From the NCBI RefSeq assembly GCF_004827385.1, contig NZ_SRXN01000037.1:1-63462 (forward strand): DNA of 63,462 bases, written 5' to 3'. A program made the position numbers and the translations under genes. The first letter of the stretch is position 1, and the number at the start of each line of letters is the position of its first letter. The DNA is from Ensifer sp. MPMI2T. GTDB taxonomy: Bacteria > Pseudomonadota > Alphaproteobacteria > Rhizobiales > Rhizobiaceae. Shown piece after piece: positions 34,787 to 43,235 of the stretch. The notes under the pieces are model-generated. The model was given only the letters and a program-made list of their open reading frames with translations. It ran no database searches and was not told where the DNA came from.

Positions 34787-35973
34787 GCGCGGCGCTCCTT
34801 GCGGGCGGTCAAGCGTTCCGATAGAGAGCTGATGCGCCGGCACGCTTCGTCAATATCGGCGTCGGGAACCGTGAGGCTCACCCGCAGGAAGTTCTGCGCT
34901 TCTCTGCCGAAGGAGGAACCCGGCATCACCGCCACGCCTTCCTCTTCGAGCAGCGCCCAGGCGAAGGCTTCGCCGGAAAGGCCAGTATCAGAGACGTCGA
35001 TCAGCGTGAACATGCCCGCTTCCGGCAGCAGAACAAATACGCCCGGCGCATCGGCAAGGCCATCAACGATGCGCCCCGCGCGCCGCTTGTAGGCGGAGCG
35101 CATCTTTTTCGCCGTGTCGATCTCGTGCGTCAACGCGTAAGCCGTCATATCGGCGATGAAGGGCTGCACGCCGAAAAGCATGGTTTCGGAGATCGGCAGG
35201 AGACGATTCGTGAATTCGACAGGACCGATCGCCCAGCCGCTTCGAAAGCCGGGTGCGGCATGCGACTTGGAAATCGACGAGACGACCACGGTGCGCTCGG
35301 CAAGATCGGGGTTGTCGAAGGGGGACGCGAAGGCGGCATCGAAGACCAGTTCCTCATAGACTTCGTCGCAGACGATCCAGAGGTTGTGGCGACGGGCGAC
35401 GTCGCCGATGGCCGCAATCTCGGCGGCGGTCAGCACCGCACCGGTCGGATTGTGCGGCGTATTGAGGAGCAGCACCCGGCACTCCGGCGTGATCGCCTTT
35501 TCCAAGTCCTCCGCCCGCATGTGAAAGCCGAACTCGGGTTTCAGCGGAACTAGGACATGGTGGGCGCCCGTGGAGCGGATGACGCCTTCATAGGTGGCAT
35601 AGAGCGGATCGCCGACAAGCACGGCGTCGCCAGCCTCGACGAGGCCCAGCATGACGGCAAAAAGCGCCGTCTGCGTGCCCGGAAAGCACAGGACGTTTTC
35701 CGCAGTCACATCGACTCGGCGGCGCCGGTATTTTTCCGCAAGAGCCGCGACGACGGCCGGTTCGCCGCGCCCGTTCGAATAACGGTACCGCCCGGCATTC
35801 ATGGCACGCTGACATTCGTCGAGCAGAGAGCGGTCGGGCGGCAGATCCGGCTCGCCGATCGTCAGCTCGATAATATCGGCACCTTCCGCCTTCAGTTGGC
35901 GCGCGCGGGTGTGCAACGTCCATTTACCGGAACCGAGATCAGCAAGACGTGAGGTGATCGACGCGTAGCGCAA
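34783..35973 (-). CDS. aruH: Probable arginine:pyruvate transaminase (AruH-like)
   Basis: It encodes 396 residues, a class I PLP aminotransferase. Family motifs are YRYSNGRGEPAVVAALAEKYR, NTPHNPTG, the Asp/Tyr pair VCDEVYEELVF, the PLP lysine in SSISKSHAAPGFRSGW and a late LRVSL. It resembles AruH through RRRVDVTAENVL and FVLLPEAGMFTLIDVSDTGLSGEAFA. It is the first gene of a coupled aruH-aruI pair. Next come a TetR regulator and an amino-acid ABC transporter, consistent with arginine or guanidino-compound use. The exact substrate is inferred. Confidence 0.75.
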   Translation of the reverse strand: MRYASITSRLADLGSGKWTLHTRARQLKAEGADIIELTIGEPDLPPDRSLLDECQRAMNAGRYRYSNGRGEPAVVAALAEKYRRRRVDVTAENVLCFPGTQTALFAVMLGLVEAGDAVLVGDPLYATYEGVIRSTGAHHVLVPLKPEFGFHMRAEDLEKAITPECRVLLLNTPHNPTGAVLTAAEIAAIGDVARRHNLWIVCDEVYEELVFDAAFASPFDNPDLAERTVVVSSISKSHAAPGFRSGWAIGPVEFTNRLLPISETMLFGVQPFIADMTAYALTHEIDTAKKMRSAYKRRAGRIVDGLADAPGVFVLLPEAGMFTLIDVSDTGLSGEAFAWALLEEEGVAVMPGSSFGREAQNFLRVSLTVPDADIDEACRRISSLSERLTARKERRA

Positions 35974-36051
35974 ATGTTTGCTCCCTTTGATTCTTTGCTT
36001 TTATGCATGACCGTTATCCCAAAACGGCTGCGCACTTTTGGACGACATGCT

Positions 36052-36666
36052 TTAGTTTTCGATCGACAGGCCGAGCACGGCCTCGACCGAGGCCATGGCG
36101 ATGCTGACCAACTCGCCATCGCGAAAGAGGTCGCCGGCAAGGCAGCCTTCGACCCAGAGCCCGTCCACCAGGCCATTGATCGCAATCGCATACCGGCGGC
36201 ACTCTTCCTCGCTTGCGGGTCTCCCCTTGGCGGCAAGGAATTCGCTCAGCAGTTCCTGCAAGGTGTTGCGGAAGGCGAGATAGCCTTCGCGGTGAATCTC
36301 AGCGAGGACCGGGTCGACCCGCACCTGGCTGATGAAGGCTGCCCAGAGCGAGACGCTGCGGCTGTCGGCAACCGGCTCGGTGAAGTTGACCGCGATGAAT
36401 TCTCTCAGCCGCGTCGCAGGATCGCCCTCGACATTCTGGGCCTTCTCGGTGAGAGATGCGATGACGGCGCGGTAGGCCTCCGCGATCATCTGATCCTTGG
36501 ACTCGAAATAGTGGCGGACGAGTCCCGCCGTCACGCCGGCCCGAATCGCGATCTGCCGGACGGTCGCGCCTTTCAGGCCGAATTCCGAGATGCAATCGAG
36601 CGTCGCCTCAATCAACTCCTGGCGCCGCTCGCCCTCGGGAGCGCGGTGAAATGTGCGGCGAGTCAC
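36052..36666 (-). CDS. TetR/BetI-like transcriptional regulator
   Basis: It encodes 204 residues. The N-terminal HTH (ELIEATLDCISEFGLKGATV, then QIAIRAGVTAGLVRHYFESK) is typical of the BetI branch. The C-terminal domain is helical with AINGLVDGLWVEG. It lies between the aruH-like gene (same strand, 78 bp) and the divergent transporter operon, so it probably regulates one or both. It is not near betCBA, so the BetI name is not applied. Confidence 0.9.
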   Translation of the reverse strand: MTRRTFHRAPEGERRQELIEATLDCISEFGLKGATVRQIAIRAGVTAGLVRHYFESKDQMIAEAYRAVIASLTEKAQNVEGDPATRLREFIAVNFTEPVADSRSVSLWAAFISQVRVDPVLAEIHREGYLAFRNTLQELLSEFLAAKGRPASEEECRRYAIAINGLVDGLWVEGCLAGDLFRDGELVSIAMASVEAVLGLSIEN

Positions 36667-36941
36667 TGCAGCCTCCGGTACGCAGCGCGGCGCAACCAGA
36701 TCGTCAGTGTCCGCGAACCGGATGGGCCCATGCGTTGCTCCTAAGGTGATGCTCGTTCAGACATCGCGGCCAAAAAAAGCCGCGATGAAGTTATTATACG
36801 CTTGAATAATATCGGCACAAGTGCAACATTCCCCCCAATGAAACAGCGTGACAAGCCGAAGATGCTGCACGAGAGAACGACCAGGGGAACTGTTTTCATG
36901 CCTTCAAGAAAAGCTCTTCGAGCCACGGGAGTGGCGTGTCG

Positions 36942-37715
36942 ATGACGAGTACGGCCCAGGCAATCGCGGTCACTGACCTGCACAAGCGTTTCGGGCCATT
37001 GGAAGTGCTGAAAGGTGTGTCGCTTACGGCTCGACAGGGCGACGTGATCGCGATCATCGGCGGCAGCGGCTCGGGCAAGTCCACCTTTCTTCGCTGTATC
37101 AACATGCTGGAATTGCCGTCGGCCGGACGCGTCAGCGTTCACGGCGAGGAGATTCGCATGAAGTCCGACGGCCATGGCGGACTGATGCCCGCCGACCGCA
37201 AGCAGGTGCAACGAATCCGCACCCAGCTCGGCATGGTCTTCCAGAGTTTCAATCTCTGGCAGCACATGACCATTCTTCAAAACGTCATCGAAGTGCCGGT
37301 GCATGTGCTCGGCAAATCCAAGGTCGAAGCGATCGAAACGGCCGAGACGTTGCTGCGCCGGGTCGGGCTTTACGAGAAGCGCGACGCCTATCCGGCCTTT
37401 CTCTCCGGCGGCCAGCAGCAACGCGCGGCGATCGCCCGGGCGCTGGCGATCCAGCCGCTCGTGATGCTCTTCGACGAGCCGACCTCGGCCCTCGACCCGG
37501 AGCTTGTCGGCGAAGTGCTCTCCGTCATTGGCGACCTTGCACGCGAGAAGCGCACGATGATCCTCGTCACGCACGAGATGAAGTTCGCCCGCGACGTCGC
37601 CAACCACATCGTCTTCCTGCACAACGGCGTCATCGAAGAACAGGGGTCGCCCGAGGCGATCTTCGACGCGCCGAGATCCGAGAGGCTCAAGAAGTTCATC
37701 AGCTCCATTCACTGA
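36942..37715 (+). CDS. Polar amino-acid ABC transporter ATP-binding protein
   Basis: It encodes 257 residues of the HisP/OccP type. Walker A GGSGSGKST, Q-loop MVFQSFNLWQHM, signature LSGGQQQR, Walker B MLFDEPTSALDPE and the switch His in LVTHEMKFARDV are present. It is the first gene of the transporter operon; 36 bp separate it from the binding-protein start. ATG 36942 was used: GTG at 36936 is also in frame, and GGGAG precedes both. Confidence 0.93.
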   Translation: MTSTAQAIAVTDLHKRFGPLEVLKGVSLTARQGDVIAIIGGSGSGKSTFLRCINMLELPSAGRVSVHGEEIRMKSDGHGGLMPADRKQVQRIRTQLGMVFQSFNLWQHMTILQNVIEVPVHVLGKSKVEAIETAETLLRRVGLYEKRDAYPAFLSGGQQQRAAIARALAIQPLVMLFDEPTSALDPELVGEVLSVIGDLAREKRTMILVTHEMKFARDVANHIVFLHNGVIEEQGSPEAIFDAPRSERLKKFISSIH

Positions 37716-37751
37716 ATTCCGCAATGCTCAACAACCAAAAAAGGGAACAGC

Positions 37752-38534
37752 ATGAAGAAGACATTGAAACTCCTGGCGGTCGCAGCCGCATTGTCGATCA
37801 CCGGCGCCGTTGCGGCGCAGGCGGAAACCGTCAAGGTCGGTTTTGCTGCCGAGCCTTACCCGCCCTTCACGTCGCCTGACGCCAACGGCAATTGGGAGGG
37901 CTGGGAAGTCGAGTTCATGAAGGCGATTTGCGCCGAGGCGAAACTCGACTGCGTGGTCACGCCGGTCGCCTGGGACGGCATTATTCCGGCGCTGACTTCC
38001 AAGAAGATCGACATGATCATCGGTTCGATGTCGATCACGGAGGAGCGCCTGAAGACCATCGATTTCTCTGACAAGTATTACAACACACCGACCGGCATCA
38101 TCGGCACCAAGGGCGAGGACATCAAGCCGACGCCGGAAGGCCTTTCGGGCAAGACGATTGGCGTGCAGGTATCGACCGTACATCAGGCCTATGCGACCAA
38201 GCATTTCGCCCCGGCCGGCGTGGAGGTCAAGGAATACCAGACACAGGACGAGGCAAACCAGGATCTGGCCGCTGGCCGCGTCGACGCGGTGCAGGCGGAC
38301 GCGATCGCGCTCGATGCCTTCCTGACGAGCGACCAGGGCAAGGAATGCTGCGACTACAAGGGTGATGTTGCCCAGGATGTCGCGGTCCTCGGGCCCGGCG
38401 TCGGTGTCGGTCTGCGCAAGGGCGAAGCCGAGCTCAAGGACAAGATCAACGCGGCGATCAAGGCGATCCGCGAGAACGGCACCTACGATACCTTCTCGAA
38501 GAAGTATTTCGACTTCGACATCTATGGCGGCTAA
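37752..38534 (+). CDS. Periplasmic amino-acid (Arg/Lys/ornithine or opine type) binding protein
   Basis: It encodes 260 residues. A signal peptide (MKKTLKLLAVAAALSITGAV, cleaved near AQA) leads into an SBP-bac-3 fold. Evidence is GFAAEPYPPFTSPDANG, KAICAEAKLDCVVTPVAWDG, IIGSMSITEERLKTIDFSD and KTIGVQVSTVHQAY. These resemble LAO/HisJ and octopine/nopaline binding proteins. A Cys pair near the end (KECCDYKG) could be a disulfide or vicinal thiols. A ribosome site AAGGGAACAGC precedes the start. A hairpin and RIME copy 3 separate it from the permeases. Confidence 0.93.
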   Translation: MKKTLKLLAVAAALSITGAVAAQAETVKVGFAAEPYPPFTSPDANGNWEGWEVEFMKAICAEAKLDCVVTPVAWDGIIPALTSKKIDMIIGSMSITEERLKTIDFSDKYYNTPTGIIGTKGEDIKPTPEGLSGKTIGVQVSTVHQAYATKHFAPAGVEVKEYQTQDEANQDLAAGRVDAVQADAIALDAFLTSDQGKECCDYKGDVAQDVAVLGPGVGVGLRKGEAELKDKINAAIKAIRENGTYDTFSKKYFDFDIYGG

Positions 38535-38541
38535 GCGCTTC

Positions 38542-38567
38542 GGCCGGCAGTCCCTCGATTGCCGGCC
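38542..38567 (+). terminator. Hairpin after the binding-protein gene
   Basis: GGCCGGCA at 38542-38549 pairs with TGCCGGCC at 38560-38567, without a T-tract. In ABC operons such a structure commonly protects the binding-protein mRNA 3' end and attenuates permease expression. Confidence 0.5.
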
Positions 38568-38574
38568 GACGCTT

Positions 38575-38667
38575 TACAGCGCTGCGCGCCCATCGGCGCG
38601 TATGGTCGCTGTAACACTTTGAATTGCTGCATTTCTTCAGTTCGGTTCCGAGCTGAGGAATATGCAG
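38575..38667. repeat. RIME-like palindromic repeat (copy 3) inside the transporter operon
   Basis: ACAGCGCTGCGCGCC pairs with GGCGCG..GGTCGCTGT, then AACACTTTGAATTGCTGCAT follows, and a diverged second palindrome ends at ATATGCAG (38667). The AAGGAG that serves the permease start at 38686 begins at the next base. The second palindrome is more diverged than in copies 1 and 2. Confidence 0.8.
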
Positions 38668-38685
38668 AAGGAGCATGAAGTCGCC

Positions 38686-39411
38686 ATGACTGCGGATTCC
38701 ATCATCAACTGGAGCCTGCTCTCGCTCTCGGCGCCCGGCTGGGGCGGCGTATTGCTGCAAGGCTTTCTCCACTCGATCCAGATCGCGGTCGGCGGCTACG
38801 CGCTCGGCCTCCTGCTCGGCGTCGGCGGCGCGTTCGGCAAGCTCTATGGCGGGCCGGTAACGCGCGATCTTCTCGAATGCTACACGACGATCGTCCGGGC
38901 CGTGCCCGAGCTCGTCCTGATCCTTCTCCTCTACTACGCCGGGACCGACCTCTTGAATCAGCTTCTGGGCGCCGTCGGCTTCGGGGCGGTCGACATCAGC
39001 GGCCTGATGGCCGGCATCTTCGTCATTGGCGTCGTCCAGGGGGCCTATTCGACCGAAGTGTTGCGCGGCGCGATCAAAGCCGTACCCGCCGGCCAGATCG
39101 AGGCGGCGCGCGCCTATGGCATGTCGCCCGGAAAGGTCCTGCGGCGTGTCACCCTGCCTGCCATGCTGCCCTATGCCATACCGGGCCTTGCCAATCTCTG
39201 GCTGATCGCCACCAAGGATACCGCCCTGCTCGCCGTTGTCGGTTTCAGCGAACTGACGTTGGTGACCCGCCAGGCGGCCGGTGCGACCAAGGCCTATCTG
39301 CTTTTCTTCTGCGCGGCAGGCGCGCTCTATCTCGCGCTGACGCTCGTATCCAACATCTTCATCGGCGCGTTGGAAAGGCATGCCAGGCGCGGTTTCGTGG
39401 AGCAGCGATGA
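38686..39411 (+). CDS. Amino-acid ABC transporter permease (HisQ/OccQ type)
   Basis: It encodes 241 residues with about five membrane helices. The binding-protein-dependent transport loop is EVLRGAIKAVPAGQIEAARAYGMS. TTIVRAVPELVLILLLYY is the usual N-terminal signature. ATG 38686 is 12 nt after AAGGAG; an in-frame ATG at 38662 lies in the repeat and would add 8 residues. The 3' end overlaps the next permease by ATGA. It forms the inner-membrane channel with the following permease. Confidence 0.92.
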   Translation: MTADSIINWSLLSLSAPGWGGVLLQGFLHSIQIAVGGYALGLLLGVGGAFGKLYGGPVTRDLLECYTTIVRAVPELVLILLLYYAGTDLLNQLLGAVGFGAVDISGLMAGIFVIGVVQGAYSTEVLRGAIKAVPAGQIEAARAYGMSPGKVLRRVTLPAMLPYAIPGLANLWLIATKDTALLAVVGFSELTLVTRQAAGATKAYLLFFCAAGALYLALTLVSNIFIGALERHARRGFVEQR

Positions 39412-40346
39412 CCAACGAAACCACCCACGCGCTCGATCACGCTGATTTTGGATTGAATCAATCCAAAATCGTAAATGTGATTGATTCTAATGAGTTGGAG
39501 CGGGATGCGGGCGGAAAACCGCTTCACACTTTTCCTCATCCCGCCCTGGGCTTCACCCCCGAGGACCTGCCGAAAGGTGAGAGCTTCCTCAAGCCTCACC
39601 GTATCGTTCTCATCCTCTTCGCCGCCGCATTAATCGTCGCCGTCTCCGTCGTGATGCGCTGGGACTGGCTGCCGCGCTACCTGCCGAGGCTCGGCTGGGG
39701 CATCCTTGTCAGCATGGTGATGCTGTTCAGCACGTCGATCCTTGGATTCCTGCTCGCCGTGCCGCTTGGTCTCGTCCAGGTCACCGGCCCCTGGTATCTC
39801 AAAGGCCTTGCCAAGATCTTCTGTACGGTCATCCGCGGGACTCCGCTGCTCCTGCAACTGTGGCTGCTCTATTACGGGCTCGGCTCGCTTTTTCCGCAAT
39901 TTCCGGCGATCCGCCACTCGTTTCTCTGGCCCTATCTGCGCGAAGCCTGGCCCTATGGCGTCGCCGCACTCACCATCTCCTTTGCGGCTTACGAGGGCGA
40001 AGTTATGCGCGGCGCCTTTGCCGGCGTGCCGGCCGGCGAGTTGGAGGCGGCGCGAGCCTATGGCATGAGCCGCTGGACGATGTTCCGGCGGATCTGGCTG
40101 CCGCGTGCGATCCACCGCGCGCTCCCCACGCTCAACGGCGAGACCGTGTTGCAGCTCAAGTCAACGCCGCTGGTTGCGACGATCACCGTCGTCGATGTCT
40201 ACGCGGTCATCTCGAAGGTGCGGCAGGAAACCTATCTCACTTACGAACCGCTGCTGCTGCTCGCTCTGATCTATCTGTGCCTTACCGGCATCCTGGTGGT
40301 CGCCTTCCGCTATTTCGAAAACCGCATACCCACTCGTGGTGCCTGA
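39408..40346 (+). CDS. Amino-acid ABC transporter permease with repeat-encoded N-terminal insert
   Basis: It encodes 312 residues, about 70 more than typical HisM/OccM. Residues about 10-46 (from ADFGLNQSKIVNVIDSNELE to PLHTFPHPAL) are encoded by a palindromic repeat of the same type as one in a non-coding gap at 44609. After it come about five membrane helices, CTVIRGTPLLLQLWLLYYG, and the loop EVMRGAFAGVPAGELEAARA. The start is fixed by the ATGA overlap with the previous gene; no later Met is available before the first helix. The insert may be tolerated because it is in the cytoplasmic N-terminal tail. Confidence 0.88.
   Translation: MTNETTHALDHADFGLNQSKIVNVIDSNELERDAGGKPLHTFPHPALGFTPEDLPKGESFLKPHRIVLILFAAALIVAVSVVMRWDWLPRYLPRLGWGILVSMVMLFSTSILGFLLAVPLGLVQVTGPWYLKGLAKIFCTVIRGTPLLLQLWLLYYGLGSLFPQFPAIRHSFLWPYLREAWPYGVAALTISFAAYEGEVMRGAFAGVPAGELEAARAYGMSRWTMFRRIWLPRAIHRALPTLNGETVLQLKSTPLVATITVVDVYAVISKVRQETYLTYEPLLLLALIYLCLTGILVVAFRYFENRIPTRGA
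39436..39544. repeat. Palindromic repeat (second family) inside a coding sequence
   Basis: The element begins GATTTTGGATTGAATC and its complement, continues TTCTAATGAGTTGGAGCGGG, and ends with a GCGGGCGGAAAACCGC stem and CACACTTTTCCTCATCCCGC. It matches 44609-44713 in order and orientation, nearly base for base in the second half. It is read in frame as part of the permease. Confidence 0.85.
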
Positions 40347-40347
40347 C

Positions 40348-41517
40348 ATGAAGCTCTCCGCTGCCATCGACAACGCCATGCCGGAACTGGTGGCGATCCG
40401 CCGCGACCTGCATGCACACCCGGAGCTGGGTCTCGAAGAAACGCGCACCTCCGCGTTTATTGCACGGCACCTCAATGCGCTTGGCTACACGGTAACGACG
40501 GGACTTGCAAAGACCGGTGTGGTCGGCACGCTCCGGAACGGCACCGGGTCGCGCTCGATCGGCATCCGTGCCGACATCGATGCCTTGCCGATCCACGAGG
40601 AAACCGGTCTCGACTATGCCAGCAGGACGCCCGGGTTGATGCATGCCTGCGGGCATGACGGCCACACGGCGATGCTATTCGGCGCCGCCCGCGCGCTCGC
40701 CGAACGGAGGAATTTCGACGGCACGATTCACCTGATCTTCCAGCCGGCCGAGGAGAATTTCGGCGGCGCGAAAATCATGATCGACGAAGGTCTGTTCGAG
40801 AAATTTCCCTGCGATGCAGTGTTCGCGCTCCACAACGAACCGAACCTTCCCTTCGGCCAATTCGCCCTGCGCGAAGGCCCGATCATGGCGGCGGTGGACG
40901 AGGCGCGGATCACGGTCCATGGCCGCGGCGGTCACGGCGCCGAACCGCAGGAGACCGCCGATCCGATCGTCTGCGGCGCCAGCATCGTCATGGCGCTGCA
41001 GTCCATCGTGTCGCGCAACATCCACCCCATGGACCCGACCGTCGTCACGGTCGGCGCCTTTCACGCCGGCTCCGCGAGCAACATCATCCCGGAACGGTCC
41101 GAGATCGTCGTCGGCATTCGCTCCTTCGACCCCGTCGTTCGCGACGAACTGGAACGCCGCATCCGCATGATCGCGGAAGCGCAGGCGGCAAGCTTCGGCA
41201 TGCGTGCCACCGTCGACTACCAGCGAAGCTATGACGCGACGATCAACCACAAGACAGAGACCGAATTCGTGCGCGATCTTGCGATCCGCTTCGCCGGGCC
41301 AGACAAGGTCATTGACCTCGCACGGCCCTTCATGGGCAGCGAGGATTTTGCCTATATGCTGCAGCAGAGGCCGGGCGCGTATTTCTTCCTTGGATCAAGA
41401 GCGACAGGCGAGGAGAAGCCGCTCCACCACCCCGGCTACAACTTCAACGACGACCTGCTGCCGATCGGCGCCGCCTTCTGGACCGAGCTCACCGAGACCT
41501 ATCTCGCCCGACTCTAA
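40348..41517 (+). CDS. M20 family amidohydrolase (hippurate/N-acyl-amino-acid hydrolase type)
   Basis: It encodes 389 residues. Metal-site motifs: DIDALPIHEETG, HACGHDGHTAMLFGAA, IFQPAEENFGGAKIMIDEG, LHNEPNLPFGQ and late MGSEDFAYMLQQRPGAY. The dimerization lid lies in the middle (VHGRGGHGAEPQ). It hydrolyses amide bonds of N-acyl amino acids or related compounds. ATG 40348 (MKLSAAI) lies 2 bp after the permease stop; GTG 40336 would overlap it. Its place at the end of the transporter operon suggests it processes what the transporter imports. Confidence 0.92.
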   Translation: MKLSAAIDNAMPELVAIRRDLHAHPELGLEETRTSAFIARHLNALGYTVTTGLAKTGVVGTLRNGTGSRSIGIRADIDALPIHEETGLDYASRTPGLMHACGHDGHTAMLFGAARALAERRNFDGTIHLIFQPAEENFGGAKIMIDEGLFEKFPCDAVFALHNEPNLPFGQFALREGPIMAAVDEARITVHGRGGHGAEPQETADPIVCGASIVMALQSIVSRNIHPMDPTVVTVGAFHAGSASNIIPERSEIVVGIRSFDPVVRDELERRIRMIAEAQAASFGMRATVDYQRSYDATINHKTETEFVRDLAIRFAGPDKVIDLARPFMGSEDFAYMLQQRPGAYFFLGSRATGEEKPLHHPGYNFNDDLLPIGAAFWTELTETYLARL

Positions 41518-41822
41518 CTGCATGGTTCCTGAGCCCGCGACGTCCTTGGCGACGCGGCATACTATGATTTAAGGCGGTGATAGATCATCTCTATCGCGGC
41601 AACGGATGGTCGTCTCTCTGCTCAATGATGGGTGGCGCCAAAGGGCCGGGCCGGCACGCCCAAAATGCCGCGGGCGAAACATTGCCGCAGTGTGACAACG
41701 TGGCGATCCGCCCGTCATTGACGTTTGGCAAATTTGCTTCAGATTCAATCACACGATGAAATGACGGCTCCGGCTGACAAGCGGGCGCCTGGCTCTCCGG
41801 CAACGCCCAAGAGGATCACGTC
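41518..41822. promoter_or_regulatory. Gap upstream of cydA
   Basis: About 300 bp without a credible gene. It presumably carries the cydAB promoter. I see no clear FixK/Fnr palindrome or other site I can support. Confidence 0.4.
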
Positions 41823-43235
41823 GTGTTTGAATCCCTCGACGCAACCATGCTCGCCCGCATGCAGTTTGCCTTTACCGTCTCGTTCCACATCATCTTTCCC
41901 GCCTTCTCCATCGGGCTTGCCAGCTACCTCGCCGTCCTCGAAGCCCTCTGGCTCTGGAAGAAGGACGAGGTCTACCTGGAGCTCTTCAACTTCTGGAAGA
42001 CGATCTTCGCTGTCACCTTCGGCATGGGCGTCGTTTCCGGGATCGTCATGTCCTATCAGTTCGGCACCAACTGGAGCGTGTTTTCCGACAAGGCCGGCCC
42101 GATCATCGGTCCCTTGATGGGCTACGAGGTGCTGACGGCTTTCTTCCTGGAAGCCGGCTTCCTCGGCGTCATGCTCTTCGGCCTGAACCGTGTCGGTCCA
42201 AGACTGCATTTCTTCGCAACCGCCATGGTGGCGATCGGCACGCTGATCTCGGCCACCTGGATCCTCTCCGCCAACTCCTGGATGCAGACCCCAGCGGGCT
42301 TTGCGGTAAACGAAGCCGGTCAGTTCACGCCGGTAGACTGGTGGGCGATCATCTTCAACCCGTCCTTCCCGTACCGCCTCGTCCACATGGTGCTTGCCGC
42401 CTATCTGACGACCGCATTCGTCGTCGGCGCCTGCGGCGCCTGGCACCTCTTGCGCCAGACGGCGCCGCGGCGCGCCCGCACCATGTTCTCGATGGCGATG
42501 TGGATGGCGGCGATCGTCGCGCCGATCCAGATCTTCGCCGGCGACCAGCACGGGCTCAACACGCTCGAGCACCAACCCGTCAAGGTGATGGGGATGGAGG
42601 GCCACTTCGAAAGCCATCCCGACGGCGCTCCTCTGGTATTGTTCGGCATCCCCAATTCGGCCGAGAAACGCATCGACTACGCGATCGAGGTGCCAAAACT
42701 CGGGAGCCTCATCCTGAAACACGACCTTAATGCGCCGCTTGCCGGACTGGACACGGTCCCCGCCGAATTGCATCCGCCGGTCGCTGTGATCTTCTGGTCG
42801 TTCCGCATCATGGTCGGCATCGGGTTCGCCATGCTCGGCATCGGGCTGTGGTCGCTCTGGTGTCGCTACCGCGGTACGCTCGACAGCGATCCCTGGCTCC
42901 ACCGCGCCGCCGTGCTCATGGGTCCCGCCGGCTTCGTCGCGGTTCTGGCGGGATGGGTGACCACGGAGGTGGGCCGCCAGCCTTACACGGTCTACGGCCA
43001 CCTGTTGACGGTCAACTCGATCGCGCCGATCGAAGCTCCTGCCGTTTCCGCCTCGCTTCTGGCATTCATCATCGTCTACTTCTTCGTCTTTGGCGCCGGA
43101 ACCTTCTACATCCTGCGGCTGATGGCGCGGCTACCGCGCGATACCATGCCGGAACTCGACGAGGGACCGATCCGTACGGCCGGTGTCGCCGGCCCGGCAA
43201 GCGCCAAATCTCATGGAGCGTATCATGGACATTGA
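41823..43235 (+). CDS. cydA: Cytochrome bd-type ubiquinol oxidase subunit I (cyanide-insensitive type)
   Basis: It encodes 470 residues from a GTG start. About nine membrane helices; conserved TVSFHIIFPAFSIGLASYLA (heme b595 ligand His), GMGVVSGIVMSYQFGTNW and the short Q-loop end GWVTTEVGRQP. The short Q-loop places it in the CIO branch rather than the E. coli long type. It oxidises quinol and reduces oxygen to water, important at low oxygen or under respiratory inhibition. It overlaps cydB by 11 bp. Confidence 0.95.
   Translation: MFESLDATMLARMQFAFTVSFHIIFPAFSIGLASYLAVLEALWLWKKDEVYLELFNFWKTIFAVTFGMGVVSGIVMSYQFGTNWSVFSDKAGPIIGPLMGYEVLTAFFLEAGFLGVMLFGLNRVGPRLHFFATAMVAIGTLISATWILSANSWMQTPAGFAVNEAGQFTPVDWWAIIFNPSFPYRLVHMVLAAYLTTAFVVGACGAWHLLRQTAPRRARTMFSMAMWMAAIVAPIQIFAGDQHGLNTLEHQPVKVMGMEGHFESHPDGAPLVLFGIPNSAEKRIDYAIEVPKLGSLILKHDLNAPLAGLDTVPAELHPPVAVIFWSFRIMVGIGFAMLGIGLWSLWCRYRGTLDSDPWLHRAAVLMGPAGFVAVLAGWVTTEVGRQPYTVYGHLLTVNSIAPIEAPAVSASLLAFIIVYFFVFGAGTFYILRLMARLPRDTMPELDEGPIRTAGVAGPASAKSHGAYHGH

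Noticed and set aside
41745..43001. 418-aa minus-strand ORF antisense to cydA
   Set aside because: Shadow; cydA has full family motifs and is coupled to cydB.
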